Source: Allorhizobium paknamense (GTDB lineage Bacteria; Pseudomonadota; Alphaproteobacteria; Rhizobiales; Rhizobiaceae). Taken from it: a stretch of DNA of 64,000 nt. The stretch spans positions 248,001 through 312,000 of the forward strand of contig NZ_JAUSWH010000003.1 in NCBI RefSeq assembly GCF_030815125.1, written 5' to 3'. This document shows positions 1-11,350 of this stretch, piece after piece; the first letter of the stretch is position 1; every line of letters begins with the position of its first letter. Under the pieces are notes generated by a model that worked only from the letters and a program-made list of their open reading frames with translations, searched no databases and was not told where the DNA came from. The position numbers were made by a program, and so were the translations under genes.

Positions 1-209
1 AAATCCGCACCGAAATGATCCTTCAGAAGCGTGACGATACCGGGCCATGGGCGCCCCAGCATGCCTTCGTAAATACTGGGGCCTACCGGAAGCCCCGAAG
101 CCTCCCCTGCCGATATCACCGATTTTCGATAGAGAATCTCGCTGTCGAGGATAAGCCCGTCCATATCGAAAATGACGGCCTTGGGCGGGCGGGGAAGACT
201 ATGCATCAT
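1..209 (-). CDS. HAD-superfamily hydrolase, 3' part missing
   Basis: This is the N-terminal part of a haloacid-dehalogenase-like phosphatase; the gene runs off the left edge. The minus-strand translation begins MMHSLPRPPKAVIFDMDGLI and continues with LDSE, the HAD motif I with the nucleophile Asp in FDMDG. Two tandem ATGs (209 and 206) are possible starts. The gene overlaps the end of the upstream VOC gene by about 10 bases, which suggests a minus-strand operon with it and tldD. The family is beta-phosphoglucomutase/phosphatase-like. The substrate cannot be read because the cap domain and motifs II-IV are outside the window. Confidence 0.85.
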   Translation of the reverse strand, partial: MMHSLPRPPKAVIFDMDGLILDSEILYRKSVISAGEASGLPVGPSIYEGMLGRPWPGIVTLLKDHFGAD

Positions 210-639
210 GAGACCGGCCAATATCTTCAAAAAATCGCAGCAGATAGCCATCCGGATCGGCGATAACGCATTGTCTCTGGCCTATCTGGTGGTCATCCCG
301 CCTGTACCACTTTTCCTCTACGGGCAGATAGAGTGGTATCGAGGATTTCTGCAATGCCGCTAAAATCGGCTCCAGCCCATCCGTGCGGATCTGCAGGTTC
401 ATGCCTCTGCCCAGCGGCGGGGTGAGCGGTCTGGTCGCATCGGTAAGGTCGCGGCCGATACCGATCTGGTCGATCATCAACTGCGTTTCGCCAAACGCGA
501 GATAGCTAAAGCCTTCTTCGGGGCGCTCATAGACCACGGAAAACCCCAGAACCTCGACATAGAACCAGCGGGAAGCCGCCCAGTCAGTGACGCCGAGTTC
601 CGGCACGAGCGCATTGCCGGAAAACTCTTTTGCCCTCAC
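199..639 (-). CDS. VOC (glyoxalase/bleomycin-resistance) family protein
   Basis: A 146-residue single-domain vicinal-oxygen-chelate protein. The sequence has the usual pattern: LVPELGVTDWAASRWFYVEV near the N-terminus, then YLAFGETQLMI in the middle, and FADPDGY-like VIADPDGYLLRFFEDIG at the end. The GTG start at 639 is chosen because it overlaps the tldD stop as GTGA and leaves a normal N-terminus; a longer frame reading upstream would be buried in tldD. Family members bind a metal and act as lyases, dioxygenases or drug-binding proteins. Which applies here is unknown. It is likely translationally coupled to tldD. Confidence 0.82.
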   Translation of the reverse strand: MRAKEFSGNALVPELGVTDWAASRWFYVEVLGFSVVYERPEEGFSYLAFGETQLMIDQIGIGRDLTDATRPLTPPLGRGMNLQIRTDGLEPILAALQKSSIPLYLPVEEKWYRRDDHQIGQRQCVIADPDGYLLRFFEDIGRSHDA

Positions 640-2051
640 GTCCGGGTGCCGCCCACGGTGATCTCGTTCATCCGCAGATGCGGCTGTCCCACGCCCACCG
701 GCACCCACTGGCCAGCCTTGCCGCAATTGCCGATGCCCGTATCGAGCTTGGAGTCATTGCCGATCATGGTGATGCGCTGCATGGCGTCCGGGCCATTGCC
801 AATCAGCATCGCCCCCTTGACCGGCGCTCCGATCTTTCCATCCTCGATCATATAGGCTTCGGTGCAGCCGAACACGAACTTGCCCGAGGTGATGTCCACC
901 TGACCACCGCCGAAGGATACGGCGTAAATGCCTTTTTTCACCGAGGAAATAATCTCTTCCGGCGTCTTGTCGCCAGACAGCATGTAAGTATTGGTCATGC
1001 GCGGCATGGGCTGGTGCGCATAGCCCTGGCGGCGGCCATTGCCGGTTGCCTTCATGCCCATCAGCCGGGCATTCTGCCGGTCCTGCATGTAGCCGACGAG
1101 ACGCCCGTTTTCGATCAGCACATTATAGGCGGAAGGGGTGCCTTCATCGTCTACGGTGATCGAGCCGCGCCGGTTGCCAATCGTGCCGTCATCCACCACA
1201 GTAACACCGGGGGCGGCGACCATTTCACCCATCAATCCGGCAAAGGCGGAGGTTTTCTTTCGGTTGAAATCGCCTTCCAGACCGTGCCCCACCGCCTCAT
1301 GCAGCATGACGCCCGGCCAGCCATTGCCCAGCACCACATCCATAGTGCCGGCAGGGGCTTCGATGGCCTCCAGATTGACCAGCGCCTGTCGCAAGGCGTC
1401 ATCAGCACCCTTGTGCCAGCTGTCGTCGCTCAGGAAGTCAGCAAAGCTCATGCGGCCCCCAAAGCCGAAGGAACCGCTTTCCTGCCGCTCGCCCTGGCCG
1501 GCCACCACGGAAATATTCAGCCGTGTCATCGGGCGAATGTCGCGCACCCGGTGCCCATCCGCCCTCAGGATTTCAACCACCTGCCAGCTTGCGGCAATCG
1601 AGGCCGTCACCTGCCGCACCTTTGGGTCCTTGTCGCGCAGATAGGCGTCGATTTCGGTCAGCAGCTTGACCTTTTCCTCGAAAGTAGGGCTGCCGATCGG
1701 GTTTTCGTCGCCATAAAGCCTGGCATTTGTGCGCTGCGGGGCGCTGGCATAGGAGCCGGAATAGCCATGTGTCACCGCGCCCACCGCATCGGCAGCACGG
1801 GTGAGTGCCGCAAGCGAGAGCTCACCGGCATGCGCATAGCCCACCGCTTCGCCTGCAACGGCGCGAAGCCCAAAGCCCTGATCCGTGTTGAAGCTGCCGC
1901 CTTTCAGGCGGCCATTGTCGAAGGACAGGGACTCCGCCTGGGCATGCTCGATGTAAAGCTCACCGTCATCCGCGCCGGAAAGCGCCTTTTCCACCGCCTG
2001 CGTCAGCGCGCGCTCGTCACAATCAAACAGGCTCACAAGGTCGGTGGTCAT
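636..2051 (-). CDS. tldD: Metalloprotease TldD
   Basis: A 471-residue protein with the TldD/PmbA fold. The zinc-protease motif HEAVGHGLEGD (HExxxH) is visible in the middle, and the C-terminus ends in the conserved stretch around GQWVPVGVGQPHLRMNEITV. In other bacteria TldD works with TldE (PmbA) as a heterodimeric cytoplasmic protease that trims unfolded or modified peptides, for example microcin B17 and the CcdA antitoxin. No tldE is in this window. The full length matches the family. It heads a minus-strand cluster with the VOC and HAD genes. The 340 bases upstream are filled with mosaic repeats. Confidence 0.95.
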   Translation of the reverse strand: MTTDLVSLFDCDERALTQAVEKALSGADDGELYIEHAQAESLSFDNGRLKGGSFNTDQGFGLRAVAGEAVGYAHAGELSLAALTRAADAVGAVTHGYSGSYASAPQRTNARLYGDENPIGSPTFEEKVKLLTEIDAYLRDKDPKVRQVTASIAASWQVVEILRADGHRVRDIRPMTRLNISVVAGQGERQESGSFGFGGRMSFADFLSDDSWHKGADDALRQALVNLEAIEAPAGTMDVVLGNGWPGVMLHEAVGHGLEGDFNRKKTSAFAGLMGEMVAAPGVTVVDDGTIGNRRGSITVDDEGTPSAYNVLIENGRLVGYMQDRQNARLMGMKATGNGRRQGYAHQPMPRMTNTYMLSGDKTPEEIISSVKKGIYAVSFGGGQVDITSGKFVFGCTEAYMIEDGKIGAPVKGAMLIGNGPDAMQRITMIGNDSKLDTGIGNCGKAGQWVPVGVGQPHLRMNEITVGGTRT

Positions 2052-2130
2052 CAGCAGATCCTCTTTCTACACTCTAGCCCATGTAGTCGGAGCAGGCGGA
2101 CGGGACAAGAGCAACCATGAAACGGCTTAC

Positions 2131-2253
2131 GCCAAGGCTCGAAAATGCTAACGCATCCTCGCCTTGAAACGATTTCGAATATCTCAACTGCGTCAGAGGC
2201 TTGAGATATTCGAAAAGAAAATACGAAGAGGCATCTTTGATAACTCTTCGTAT
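2131..2253. repeat. Mosaic intergenic repeat, module type 1 (copy 1)
   Basis: The module begins CCAAGGCTCGAAAATGCTAA and carries two perfect hairpins: 15-base arms TTTCGAATATCTCAA / TTGAGATATTCGAAA around 2170-2210, and 10-base arms ATACGAAGAG (2221-2230) / CTCTTCGTAT (2244-2253). A second copy lies at 42211-42433, there split by another repeat. It resembles the rhizobial intergenic mosaic elements (RIME-like). Confidence 0.8.
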
Positions 2254-2401
2254 TAGGGTGTGTGGACATTCGCCCTTGAGCGGGCTGCAAACGGCAATTT
2301 CCTGCGCTTACCTAGGCTCATGTACCTAAGTACGACTTAAGCTCCGGGTCTCGCAAATCACCGTTTTCGCCACGCCCAAAGCCGAATGTCCACACACCCT
2401 A
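2254..2401. repeat. 148-bp element with perfect 19-bp terminal inverted repeats
   Basis: The ends TAGGGTGTGTGGACATTCG (2254-2272) and its exact reverse complement (2383-2401) bracket an internal core (CTGCAAACGGCAATTTCCTG ... ATCACCGTTTTCGCC). The core reappears at 32735-32873 with different terminal arms. The right terminus CTA (2399-2401) is the TAG stop codon of the IalB-family gene next door. This is a MITE-like palindromic element. Confidence 0.82.
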
Positions 2402-2935
2402 AGGCAGAGCGTCATAGCCCTCGCCAAAGCCGTTCAGCTCCACCGGAATGCCGACGCGATCCTGATCGGAGGATTCGCGCACCGCAAACACCGCACTTTT
2501 GCCGGACCTGAGAATTTTCATCAACTGATCGTCGATTTCCACCTCGACATAGCAGCCCTCGGCAAAGCAGCGGGTGAAATAGGCACGCCCGACATTATTA
2601 TTGTCGACGAAGAATTCCATGCCGTCCTTCAGGAGCACGCCGAGAGGCGCCAGCACGCGCAGCACCTTGGCCTTGCGGTCTGCCGTTTTCAGCACGACGA
2701 CGGACAGGCTGACTTCAGGCCGGTCCTCGGCAATCACGTTCTGCATCAGGGCGCATTGTTCCTGCGCGGTTCCGGCTGGCGTGTCGCAGATGATGGACCA
2801 GGCACCATGATTGGAACGAACGGTGCCCGCCTGCTGTTGTTGAGCGAAAGCGGACGGCGCGGCCATCAGCGTCGCCGCGATCCCGGCCAACCCCGCTGCC
2901 ACCCTGCCAGCGCGCAACACATTTTGGAAAACCAT
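2399..2935 (-). CDS. Invasion-associated locus B (IalB) family periplasmic protein
   Basis: A 178-residue secreted protein. The start at 2935 (MVFQNVLRAG) is preceded by AGAGGG at good spacing and opens a signal peptide ending ...APSAFAQ. The mature part has the IalB pattern: HGAWSIICDTP, two further cysteines in TRCFAEGCYVEVEID, and a C-terminal VGIPVELNGFGEGYDAL. IalB of Bartonella promotes erythrocyte invasion, but in soil and plant alphaproteobacteria the family is a general periplasmic/outer-membrane protein of unclear function. It is divergent from coxB. Its TAG stop lies exactly in the terminus of the adjoining repeat element, so the original C-terminus may have been altered. Confidence 0.85.
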   Translation of the reverse strand: MVFQNVLRAGRVAAGLAGIAATLMAAPSAFAQQQQAGTVRSNHGAWSIICDTPAGTAQEQCALMQNVIAEDRPEVSLSVVVLKTADRKAKVLRVLAPLGVLLKDGMEFFVDNNNVGRAYFTRCFAEGCYVEVEIDDQLMKILRSGKSAVFAVRESSDQDRVGIPVELNGFGEGYDALP

Positions 2936-3334
2936 GAAACCCTCTGGAATTCGAATCAATCGGCCCATTGTTAAGCCCGGTGCCGCCGGTGAAAAGTCTT
3001 TATCACGCCGTCCGTCGAGAGGCGCATAAAGAAAAATGGCGGCATGGCAAGACCGGTAAAAACATCATTCCTCTTTTTCAGCGGAGTGAGGCATAATTGG
3101 GACTGACGAAGGGGACCGCCTTCATGCCCCTCGATTCGCCCGGGTGCCAGTCCCTGAAAATCTGCGGGCGGCCCAAAAAAGTTCTGTGAGGGATTGATGA
3201 TGCGCAAAATGCCGCATGGAAGAAGGGGTTCGCGTTGTTGCGAAGAAGGCAGAATTGTGATTTTAAATTAGGATCATATCAGTGATTGTGCGCGGTCCGT
3301 TGATTTGGATCAAGCGCTGGAGGGAGAGGCAATC
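2936..3334. other. Intergenic region between ialB-family gene and coxB
   Basis: About 400 bases between divergent genes. No convincing protein was seen. It must carry the promoters of both genes. The only clear element is an FNR/FixK-type box next to coxB. The AT-rich stretch around 3255-3275 (TGATTTTAAATTAGGATC) could hold the coxB -10 region, but this is only a guess. Confidence 0.5.
3300..3313 (+). promoter_or_regulatory. Perfect FNR/FixK-type box upstream of coxB
   Basis: TTGATTTGGATCAA fits the FNR/FixK consensus TTGAT-N4-ATCAA at every defined base. It ends 21 bases before the GTG start and abuts the ribosome-binding site. That is too close to the start for class II activation unless the leader is almost absent, so repression of the aa3 oxidase at low oxygen is the likelier role (inference). 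Confidence 0.7.
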
Positions 3335-5918
<2,584 letters not shown>

Positions 5919-5932
5919 GTCTTTAACATCTT

Positions 5933-5963
5933 CCCCTGCCGCAGGTTCTGCCTGCGGCAGGGG
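5933..5963 (+). terminator. Strong hairpin between coxA and ctaB
   Basis: A perfect 13-bp stem (CCCCTGCCGCAGG / CCTGCGGCAGGGG) with a 5-base loop TTCTG. There is no T-run after it, so it is more likely a 3' stabiliser or partial attenuator that makes coxA/coxB mRNA more abundant than the assembly genes than a full terminator (inference). Confidence 0.6.
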
Positions 5964-6016
5964 CAACAAGAAAAGGAAGCAAGCCCTGCTCGGGTCGCTT
6001 CCGTCAGGGTCAGGAA

Positions 6017-6964
6017 ATGGCAGTCATAGACAACAGCGAAACCATCGGCAGCCTTCAGGGCGGTACCGGCCTTTCCGAGGCAGGGGCGCGGGATTTCTTC
6101 GCGCTGCTCAAGCCGCGTGTCATGTCGCTCGTGGTCTTTACCGCCTTCGCCGGTCTCGTTCTGGCGCCCGGCCATATCAATCCGGTCCTGGGCGCCATTG
6201 CCATTCTCTGTATCGCCGTGGGGGCAGGGGCCTCCGGTGCGCTGAACATGTGGTATGACGCCGATATCGACGCGGTGATGACGCGCACAGCCTCGCGTCC
6301 CATTCCCGCAGGGCGCGTGAAGCCGGATGAGGCGCTGGCCTTCGGCATCACGCTTTCGGTGTTTTCGGTCGCCATTCTCGGGCTGACGGTCAACTGGTTC
6401 GCCGCCGCTTTTCTGGCCTTCACTATTTTCTTCTATGCTGTCGTCTATACCATGTGGCTGAAACGCTCGACGCCGCAGAATATCGTCATTGGCGGCGCGT
6501 CGGGTGCATTCCCGCCGATGATCGGCTGGGCCTGCGTCACGGGCGGAGTGTCGCTGGACAGCATCATTCTCTTCCTCATCATCTTTCTCTGGACCCCTGC
6601 GCATTTCTGGGCGCTGGCGCTGTTCAAGATGCAGGATTACGGCTCCGTCGGCGTGCCGATGATGCCGAATGTCGCGGGTATTCCGGTCACAAAGAAGCAG
6701 ATTTTCGTTTATGCGGCGCTTACTGCGCTCTGTTCGATCGCGCCTGCCGCCACCGGGCTTGCATCCCTCTGGTACGGTCTGGCTGCCGGGCTTTTCAGTC
6801 TGGCCTTCGTTGCCTATGCCGTGCTGGTGTTGCGCATGCGCGACGGTGATGAGCGCATGGCTCCGGCGCGCAAGCTGTTTGCCTATTCCATCTTTTATCT
6901 CTTCGCGATCTTCTCGGCCTTGCTGGTCGATCATTACGCCCAGACCCTGTGGGGCATGGCATGA
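6017..6964 (+). CDS. ctaB: Protohaem IX farnesyltransferase (haem O synthase)
   Basis: Converts haem B to haem O by adding a farnesyl group, the first step to haem A for the aa3 oxidase. A UbiA-family polytopic membrane prenyltransferase of 315 residues with the substrate/Mg motif [20 protein letters not shown] (D-x3-D followed by the RT..RP signature). The N-terminal 35 residues are hydrophilic. It lies in the oxidase operon between coxA and coxF. Its TGA overlaps the ATG of coxF, so translation is coupled. No ctaA (haem A synthase) is in the window. Confidence 0.96.
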   Translation: MAVIDNSETIGSLQGGTGLSEAGARDFFALLKPRVMSLVVFTAFAGLVLAPGHINPVLGAIAILCIAVGAGASGALNMWYDADIDAVMTRTASRPIPAGRVKPDEALAFGITLSVFSVAILGLTVNWFAAAFLAFTIFFYAVVYTMWLKRSTPQNIVIGGASGAFPPMIGWACVTGGVSLDSIILFLIIFLWTPAHFWALALFKMQDYGSVGVPMMPNVAGIPVTKKQIFVYAALTALCSIAPAATGLASLWYGLAAGLFSLAFVAYAVLVLRMRDGDERMAPARKLFAYSIFYLFAIFSALLVDHYAQTLWGMA

Positions 6965-7101
6965 TCGAAACCGTCAAGCCCACCGAGGCACAGAAAAAAT
7001 CGAGGCGCAGCCGCAATATCGCGCTGGGCCTTGTGCTCGCCGGCCTGGTCGTCCTGTTTTATGTGATGACCCTGGTCAAGATCAGCGGCATGGGACATTA
7101 G
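6961..7101 (+). CDS. coxF: Small CoxF-type membrane protein of the oxidase operon
   Basis: A 46-residue reading frame that starts in an ATGA overlap with the ctaB stop and ends TAG at 7101, ten bases before ctaG. It reads [20 protein letters not shown] followed by one hydrophobic helix ([19 protein letters not shown]) and the tail KISGMGH. A basic N-terminus followed by one membrane helix fits the small CoxF-type proteins annotated between ctaB and ctaG in rhizobial oxidase operons. Its exact role is unknown; it may help oxidase assembly. Too short for many gene finders, but the coupling on both sides supports it. Confidence 0.82.
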   Translation: MIETVKPTEAQKKSRRSRNIALGLVLAGLVVLFYVMTLVKISGMGH

Positions 7102-7111
7102 GGAGAAGACC

Positions 7112-7711
7112 ATGGCAGCGGGAGGAGAGCGGAGAAAATCGAAGGACTGGACGGTCGCGCTGGCTTGTCTGGCTTTTGTCGGCGCTGCTGTCGGCATGAG
7201 CTTTGCCGCCGTACCCTTCTATCGCCTCTACTGCCAGTTGACCGGCTATAACGGCACGACACAGCGGGTGGAGCAGGCCTCCGATGTGGTGCTGGATCGC
7301 AAGATCAACGTCACTTTCGATGCCAATATGTCGACGGGCCTGAACTGGGATTTCAAGCCCATGCAGGCCTCCGTCAATCCGCGTATCGGCGAAACCGTTG
7401 AGATCAAGTATCAGGCGACGAACCGTTCGCCCTACCCGACTAAGGGGCAGGCGGTGTTTAACGTCACACCCATGGAAGCAGCGGTCTACTTCAACAAGAT
7501 CCAGTGTTTCTGCTTCAATGAGACCGTTTTGCAGCCGGGTGAAACCCTGGAGATGCCTGTGGTGTTCTATGTAGATCCGGACATCGTGAAGCAGGAAGAG
7601 ACGAAAAATATCGGGACGATTACGTTGTCCTACACCTTCTATCCGCATGGCGGGGAAAAGCCGGTTGCGGGCCTGCCGGAGGATGCAGGCCAGACGAAGC
7701 CGAAATTGTGA
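7112..7711 (+). CDS. ctaG: Cytochrome c oxidase assembly protein CtaG/Cox11
   Basis: Delivers copper to the CuB site of subunit I. The 199-residue protein has one N-terminal membrane anchor (about residues 17-38) and a periplasmic immunoglobulin-like domain. The copper-binding pair is C132 and C134 in QCFCFNE. The conserved [16 protein letters not shown] after the membrane segment carries the third cysteine typical of the family. The start follows GGGAGAAGACC. It sits in the canonical place, after coxF and before coxC. Confidence 0.97.
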   Translation: MAAGGERRKSKDWTVALACLAFVGAAVGMSFAAVPFYRLYCQLTGYNGTTQRVEQASDVVLDRKINVTFDANMSTGLNWDFKPMQASVNPRIGETVEIKYQATNRSPYPTKGQAVFNVTPMEAAVYFNKIQCFCFNETVLQPGETLEMPVVFYVDPDIVKQEETKNIGTITLSYTFYPHGGEKPVAGLPEDAGQTKPKL

Positions 7712-7762
7712 GCAGGCCCGGCATGCCGGGCTCCGGAGAGGTTTAATTGGGGAATTGCTGAC

Positions 7763-8641
7763 ATGGCAGATGCGCATCAGAAACAACACGACTACCACAT
7801 CATCGACCCCAGCCCCTGGCCGATCCTGGCCTCCGTCGGCGCCTTCATCATCACCTTTGGCGGCGTGGGCTACATGCGGTATCTGCATGGCGGCTCGTTC
7901 AAGCTGTTCGGCATGGAACTGGCGCATCCGTGGCTGTTCTTCATCGGGCTTGCCATCATTCTCTTCACGATGATCGGCTGGTGGGCCGATACGATCAAGG
8001 AAGCGCATCAGGGCGCCCACACCCGCGTTGTGTCGCTGCATCTGCGCTACGGCATGATCATGTTCATCGCCTCCGAGGTGATGTTCTTCGTTGCCTGGTT
8101 CTGGGCCTTCTTCGATGCCAGCCTCTTTCCGCATGAAGCCATTCAGGCCTCACGGGTGGAGTTCACTGGCGGGCAATGGCCGCCAAAGGGCGTCGAAGTG
8201 CTCGATCCCTGGCACCTGCCGCTTTACAATACCGTCATCCTGCTCCTGTCCGGCACCTGCGTAACCTGGGCGCACCACGCCCTGCTGCATAATGACCGCA
8301 AGGGCCTGATTTCCGGCCTGTCGCTGACGGTTGCGCTTGGCATCCTGTTCTCCTTCGTGCAGGGCTATGAATATGCGCATGCGCCCTTCGAGTTCAAAAG
8401 CTCAATCTACGGCGCCACTTTCTTCATGGCCACGGGCTTCCACGGCTTCCACGTTCTCGTCGGCACCATCTTCCTGATCGTCTGCCTGCTCAGGGCGCTG
8501 AAGGGGGATTTCACCCCCAAGCAGCATTTTGGTTTCGAGGCGGCGGCCTGGTACTGGCACTTCGTGGACGTGGTCTGGCTGTTCCTGTTCTTCTCCATCT
8601 ATATCTGGGGTGGCTGGGGCGCGCCGCTCGCCGTGGAATAA
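7763..8641 (+). CDS. coxC: Cytochrome c oxidase subunit III
   Basis: A 292-residue seven-helix subunit that stabilises the oxidase and supports proton uptake. The family landmarks are visible: HPWLFFIGLAIILFTMIGWW, SEVMFFVAWFWAFFDASLFP, and the C-terminal FEAAAWYWHFVDVVWLFLF. It has 51 bases between it and ctaG and is followed by the DUF983 and SURF1 genes, the usual rhizobial order. Confidence 0.97.
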   Translation: MADAHQKQHDYHIIDPSPWPILASVGAFIITFGGVGYMRYLHGGSFKLFGMELAHPWLFFIGLAIILFTMIGWWADTIKEAHQGAHTRVVSLHLRYGMIMFIASEVMFFVAWFWAFFDASLFPHEAIQASRVEFTGGQWPPKGVEVLDPWHLPLYNTVILLLSGTCVTWAHHALLHNDRKGLISGLSLTVALGILFSFVQGYEYAHAPFEFKSSIYGATFFMATGFHGFHVLVGTIFLIVCLLRALKGDFTPKQHFGFEAAAWYWHFVDVVWLFLFFSIYIWGGWGAPLAVE

Positions 8642-8701
8642 GCCGAGGATATCCGGGAGCGGCTGTCAGCAGCCGCCCCGGTTTTTGCAAGGAGGCCTGC
8701 C

Positions 8702-9082
8702 ATGAGCGACGAAAACCGGTATCCGCCCGTGGAGCCTCAGCGGGTTGCCTTGTCCGCCTGCTGCCCGCGCTGTGGCCGAGGTAGGCTGTTCAAGGGCCTG
8801 AGCGAATTGAAGCCCGCCTGCGAGGTCTGCGGGCTTGATTACACCACAGTCGATCCGGGTGATGGCGCGCCGATTTTCGTCATTCTTATTGCCGATTTCG
8901 TGGTGGTGGGTCTCGCGCTTTACACAGAGATCACCTATTCGCCCGGTCTTTGGGTGCATTTCTTTATCTTCGGCCCGCTTGCCATTCTCCTGTCGCTCTG
9001 GCTGCTGCGCACCATCAAGGCGTTGCTGATTGCGCTGCAATACCGCAACCATGCCCGGCCCGGCACGATTGACCGGAGCTAG
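8702..9082 (+). CDS. DUF983 family membrane protein with zinc ribbon
   Basis: A 126-residue protein with an N-terminal four-cysteine zinc-ribbon-like segment (CCPRCGRGRLF and CEVCGLDY) and two or three hydrophobic helices after it. DUF983 genes are commonly placed between coxC and surf1 in alphaproteobacterial oxidase operons, so an assembly or metal-handling role is suspected but not shown. The start follows CAAGGAGGCCTGCC, a strong ribosome-binding site. Seven bases separate it from surf1. Confidence 0.88.
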   Translation: MSDENRYPPVEPQRVALSACCPRCGRGRLFKGLSELKPACEVCGLDYTTVDPGDGAPIFVILIADFVVVGLALYTEITYSPGLWVHFFIFGPLAILLSLWLLRTIKALLIALQYRNHARPGTIDRS

Positions 9083-9088
9083 AGACGC

Positions 9089-9805
9089 ATGCGCCGTTTC
9101 AAGCTGGCGTTCACCATCGTCCTGACGCTTGCCGCCATTGCCGTGCTTATTGGTCTCGGAAACTGGCAGATGCATCGCCTCGCCTGGAAGGAAAGCCTGC
9201 TCGCCGCCATTGAGGAGCGCCGCCACCAGCCGCCCGAAACATCTGAGGAGATTGCCGCCGAGGTCGGTTCAGGCGCGGAGATCGATTACAAGGCGATGAC
9301 CGCGACGGGGACGTTTTTGAACGACAAGGAGCGGCATTTTCTGGCCACGCGCGATGGCGTGCCGGGTTATCATGTCTATACGCCGCTCCAGCTTTCGGAT
9401 GGGACGTTTCTCTTCGTCAATCGCGGTTTCGTGCCTGCGGAGAAGAAAGACCCGGCCACCCGCATGGGGGGGCAATTGCTGGGCGAACAGCGCATCACCG
9501 GTCTTGCCCGCGCGCGGCTGGCAGGCAGGCCGTCTTCTCTGGTGCCGGATAATGATCCGGTCAAGAATATTTTTTATTGGAAGGATCTCGATGCCATGGC
9601 CGCCAGCACCGGCCTGCCACAGGAGAAGGTCCTGCCGTTTTTCCTGGATGCAGGGCCTGAGCCCGTGCCGGGCGGTCTGCCAGTTGGCGGCGTGACGGAG
9701 ATTGATCTGCCCAACAACCACCTGCAATACGCCTTGACGTGGTACGGGCTCGCCGCAACGCTTGCGGTTGTTTCGGGATTGGCTTTTTTAAGAAGAAAAC
9801 GCTGA
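9089..9805 (+). CDS. surf1: SURF1 family oxidase assembly protein
   Basis: Helps insert haem A into subunit I. The 238-residue protein has the standard layout: an N-terminal membrane helix followed by the signature LGNWQMHRLAWK, a periplasmic domain (YHVYTPLQLSDG, LFVNRGFVPAEKK), and a C-terminal helix preceded by NNHLQYALTWYGLA. The last gene of the clear oxidase operon. Confidence 0.95.
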   Translation: MRRFKLAFTIVLTLAAIAVLIGLGNWQMHRLAWKESLLAAIEERRHQPPETSEEIAAEVGSGAEIDYKAMTATGTFLNDKERHFLATRDGVPGYHVYTPLQLSDGTFLFVNRGFVPAEKKDPATRMGGQLLGEQRITGLARARLAGRPSSLVPDNDPVKNIFYWKDLDAMAASTGLPQEKVLPFFLDAGPEPVPGGLPVGGVTEIDLPNNHLQYALTWYGLAATLAVVSGLAFLRRKR

Positions 9806-9876
9806 CAAAGATTTTACTTCATTTTCAATCTGCTAATTTGAGGCGCGGGCATGGGGGCTCGTAAAAAGGGGAAAAT

Positions 9877-10236
9877 ATGGTTGCCAATCTGCTGGTTGCT
9901 CTGGTGGCGCTGGAGCATGTCTATATTCTGGTGCTGGAGATGTTTCTCTGGACCCGGCCCGTGGGCCGCAAGGCCTTCCGCATGAGCCTGGAAAAGGCCG
10001 AGATAACCCGGGTCATGGCGGCCAATCAGGGCCTTTATAACGGTTTTCTCGCGGCGGGGCTTTTCTGGTCGGTGCTGCATCCCGATCCGGCCTTTGCCTA
10101 TCAACTCAAGCTGTTTTTTCTTGGCGCAGTGATCATCGCTGGCCTATATGGGGCAAAGACCGTGTCGCGGCGCATCCTGTTCATCCAGGCGGCGCCCGCG
10201 GCCCTTGCCCTTTTCAGCGTGCTCTTGACAGGATGA
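9877..10236 (+). CDS. DUF1304 family membrane protein
   Basis: A 119-residue protein with four predicted membrane helices, beginning [20 protein letters not shown] and containing the family stretch [16 protein letters not shown]. The DUF1304 family has no established function. A ribosome-binding sequence (AAAAGGGGAAAAT) precedes the ATG. It ends inside the start region of ispH, so the two genes are probably co-transcribed. Confidence 0.85.
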   Translation: MVANLLVALVALEHVYILVLEMFLWTRPVGRKAFRMSLEKAEITRVMAANQGLYNGFLAAGLFWSVLHPDPAFAYQLKLFFLGAVIIAGLYGAKTVSRRILFIQAAPAALALFSVLLTG

Positions 10237-10238
10237 CC

Positions 10239-11243
10239 ATGGATAGCCTCAGCGCAAAGATACCCTTGACGATCCGCCTTTGCGGTCCACGCGGCTTTTG
10301 CGCCGGGGTGGACCGGGCGATCCAGATCGTGGTGCTGGCGCTGAAGGCCTATGGCGCACCGGTCTATGTGCGCCATGAAATCGTGCATAATCGCTATGTG
10401 GTGGAAGGTCTGCAGGCCAAGGGAGCGATCTTTGTCGAGGAACTCGATGAGATCCCGGCGGAGCATCGCAGCCAGCCCGTGGTGTTTTCCGCCCATGGCG
10501 TGCCGAAATCCGTGCCGGAAGATGCCCGCACCCGCAATCTTTTCTATCTCGACGCCACCTGTCCGCTGGTGTCGAAAGTGCACAAGCAGGCCATGCGCCA
10601 CCAGCGGCTTGGCCGACATGTCATCCTCATCGGTCACGCCGGTCATCCGGAGGTGATCGGCACGATGGGGCAATTGCCGGAAGGCAGCGTTTCGCTGATC
10701 GAGACGGTGGAGGATGCGGCGCGCTACCAGCCGGAAAATCCGGATAACCTCGGCTATGTCACCCAGACCACGCTTTCGGTCGATGACACGGCTGGCGTCA
10801 TCGACAAGCTCATGGAGCGCTTTCCCAATCTCACCGCACCTGCGGCGGACAGCATCTGTTATGCCACCACCAACCGGCAGGAAGCAGTGAAGCAGGCAGC
10901 GCCCGGCTGCGATCTTTTCGTGACCGTCGGGGCGCCCAATTCCTCGAATTCGAAGCGGCTGGTGGAAGTGGCCCTCAAGGCCGGTGCGCAGCGCTCCATC
11001 CTGGTGCAGCGCGCCTCGGAGCTGGATTGGGACGAGATCGGTCCGATCCGCACGCTTGGCCTCTCCGCCGGTGCCTCGGCGCCGGAGGTGGTGGTCAATG
11101 AAATCATCGAAGCGTTCAAATCCCGCTTCGATGCCACCATCGAACTGGCGGAATTCACCATCGAGAACGAGAATTTCCTGGTGAACCGGGAATTGCGCGA
11201 GGTGGAACTGACCCAGCAGGACATGGCCTTCGTCAACGGCTGA
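10239..11243 (+). CDS. ispH: 4-hydroxy-3-methylbut-2-enyl diphosphate reductase
   Basis: The last enzyme of the MEP isoprenoid pathway, reducing HMBPP to IPP and DMAPP with a 4Fe-4S cluster. The 334-residue protein shows the family motifs [14 protein letters not shown] (cluster ligand in GFC), [29 protein letters not shown] and the third cysteine in [11 protein letters not shown]. The ATG at 10239 is preferred because AGGA lies five bases upstream; an ATG at 10233 is also possible. It overlaps or abuts DUF1304 and is followed by thrB, an arrangement seen in rhizobia. Confidence 0.97.
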   Translation: MDSLSAKIPLTIRLCGPRGFCAGVDRAIQIVVLALKAYGAPVYVRHEIVHNRYVVEGLQAKGAIFVEELDEIPAEHRSQPVVFSAHGVPKSVPEDARTRNLFYLDATCPLVSKVHKQAMRHQRLGRHVILIGHAGHPEVIGTMGQLPEGSVSLIETVEDAARYQPENPDNLGYVTQTTLSVDDTAGVIDKLMERFPNLTAPAADSICYATTNRQEAVKQAAPGCDLFVTVGAPNSSNSKRLVEVALKAGAQRSILVQRASELDWDEIGPIRTLGLSAGASAPEVVVNEIIEAFKSRFDATIELAEFTIENENFLVNRELREVELTQQDMAFVNG

Positions 11244-11350
11244 GGCTTCAAGCGACAAAGCTGTGCCTCGCCCTTGGCTGGGGCTGGTACTTCCGGTGTG
11301 AGCGCTCTAAAACAGCCGGATTGGCAAACAACAGCATCCGGGCGCAAGCA

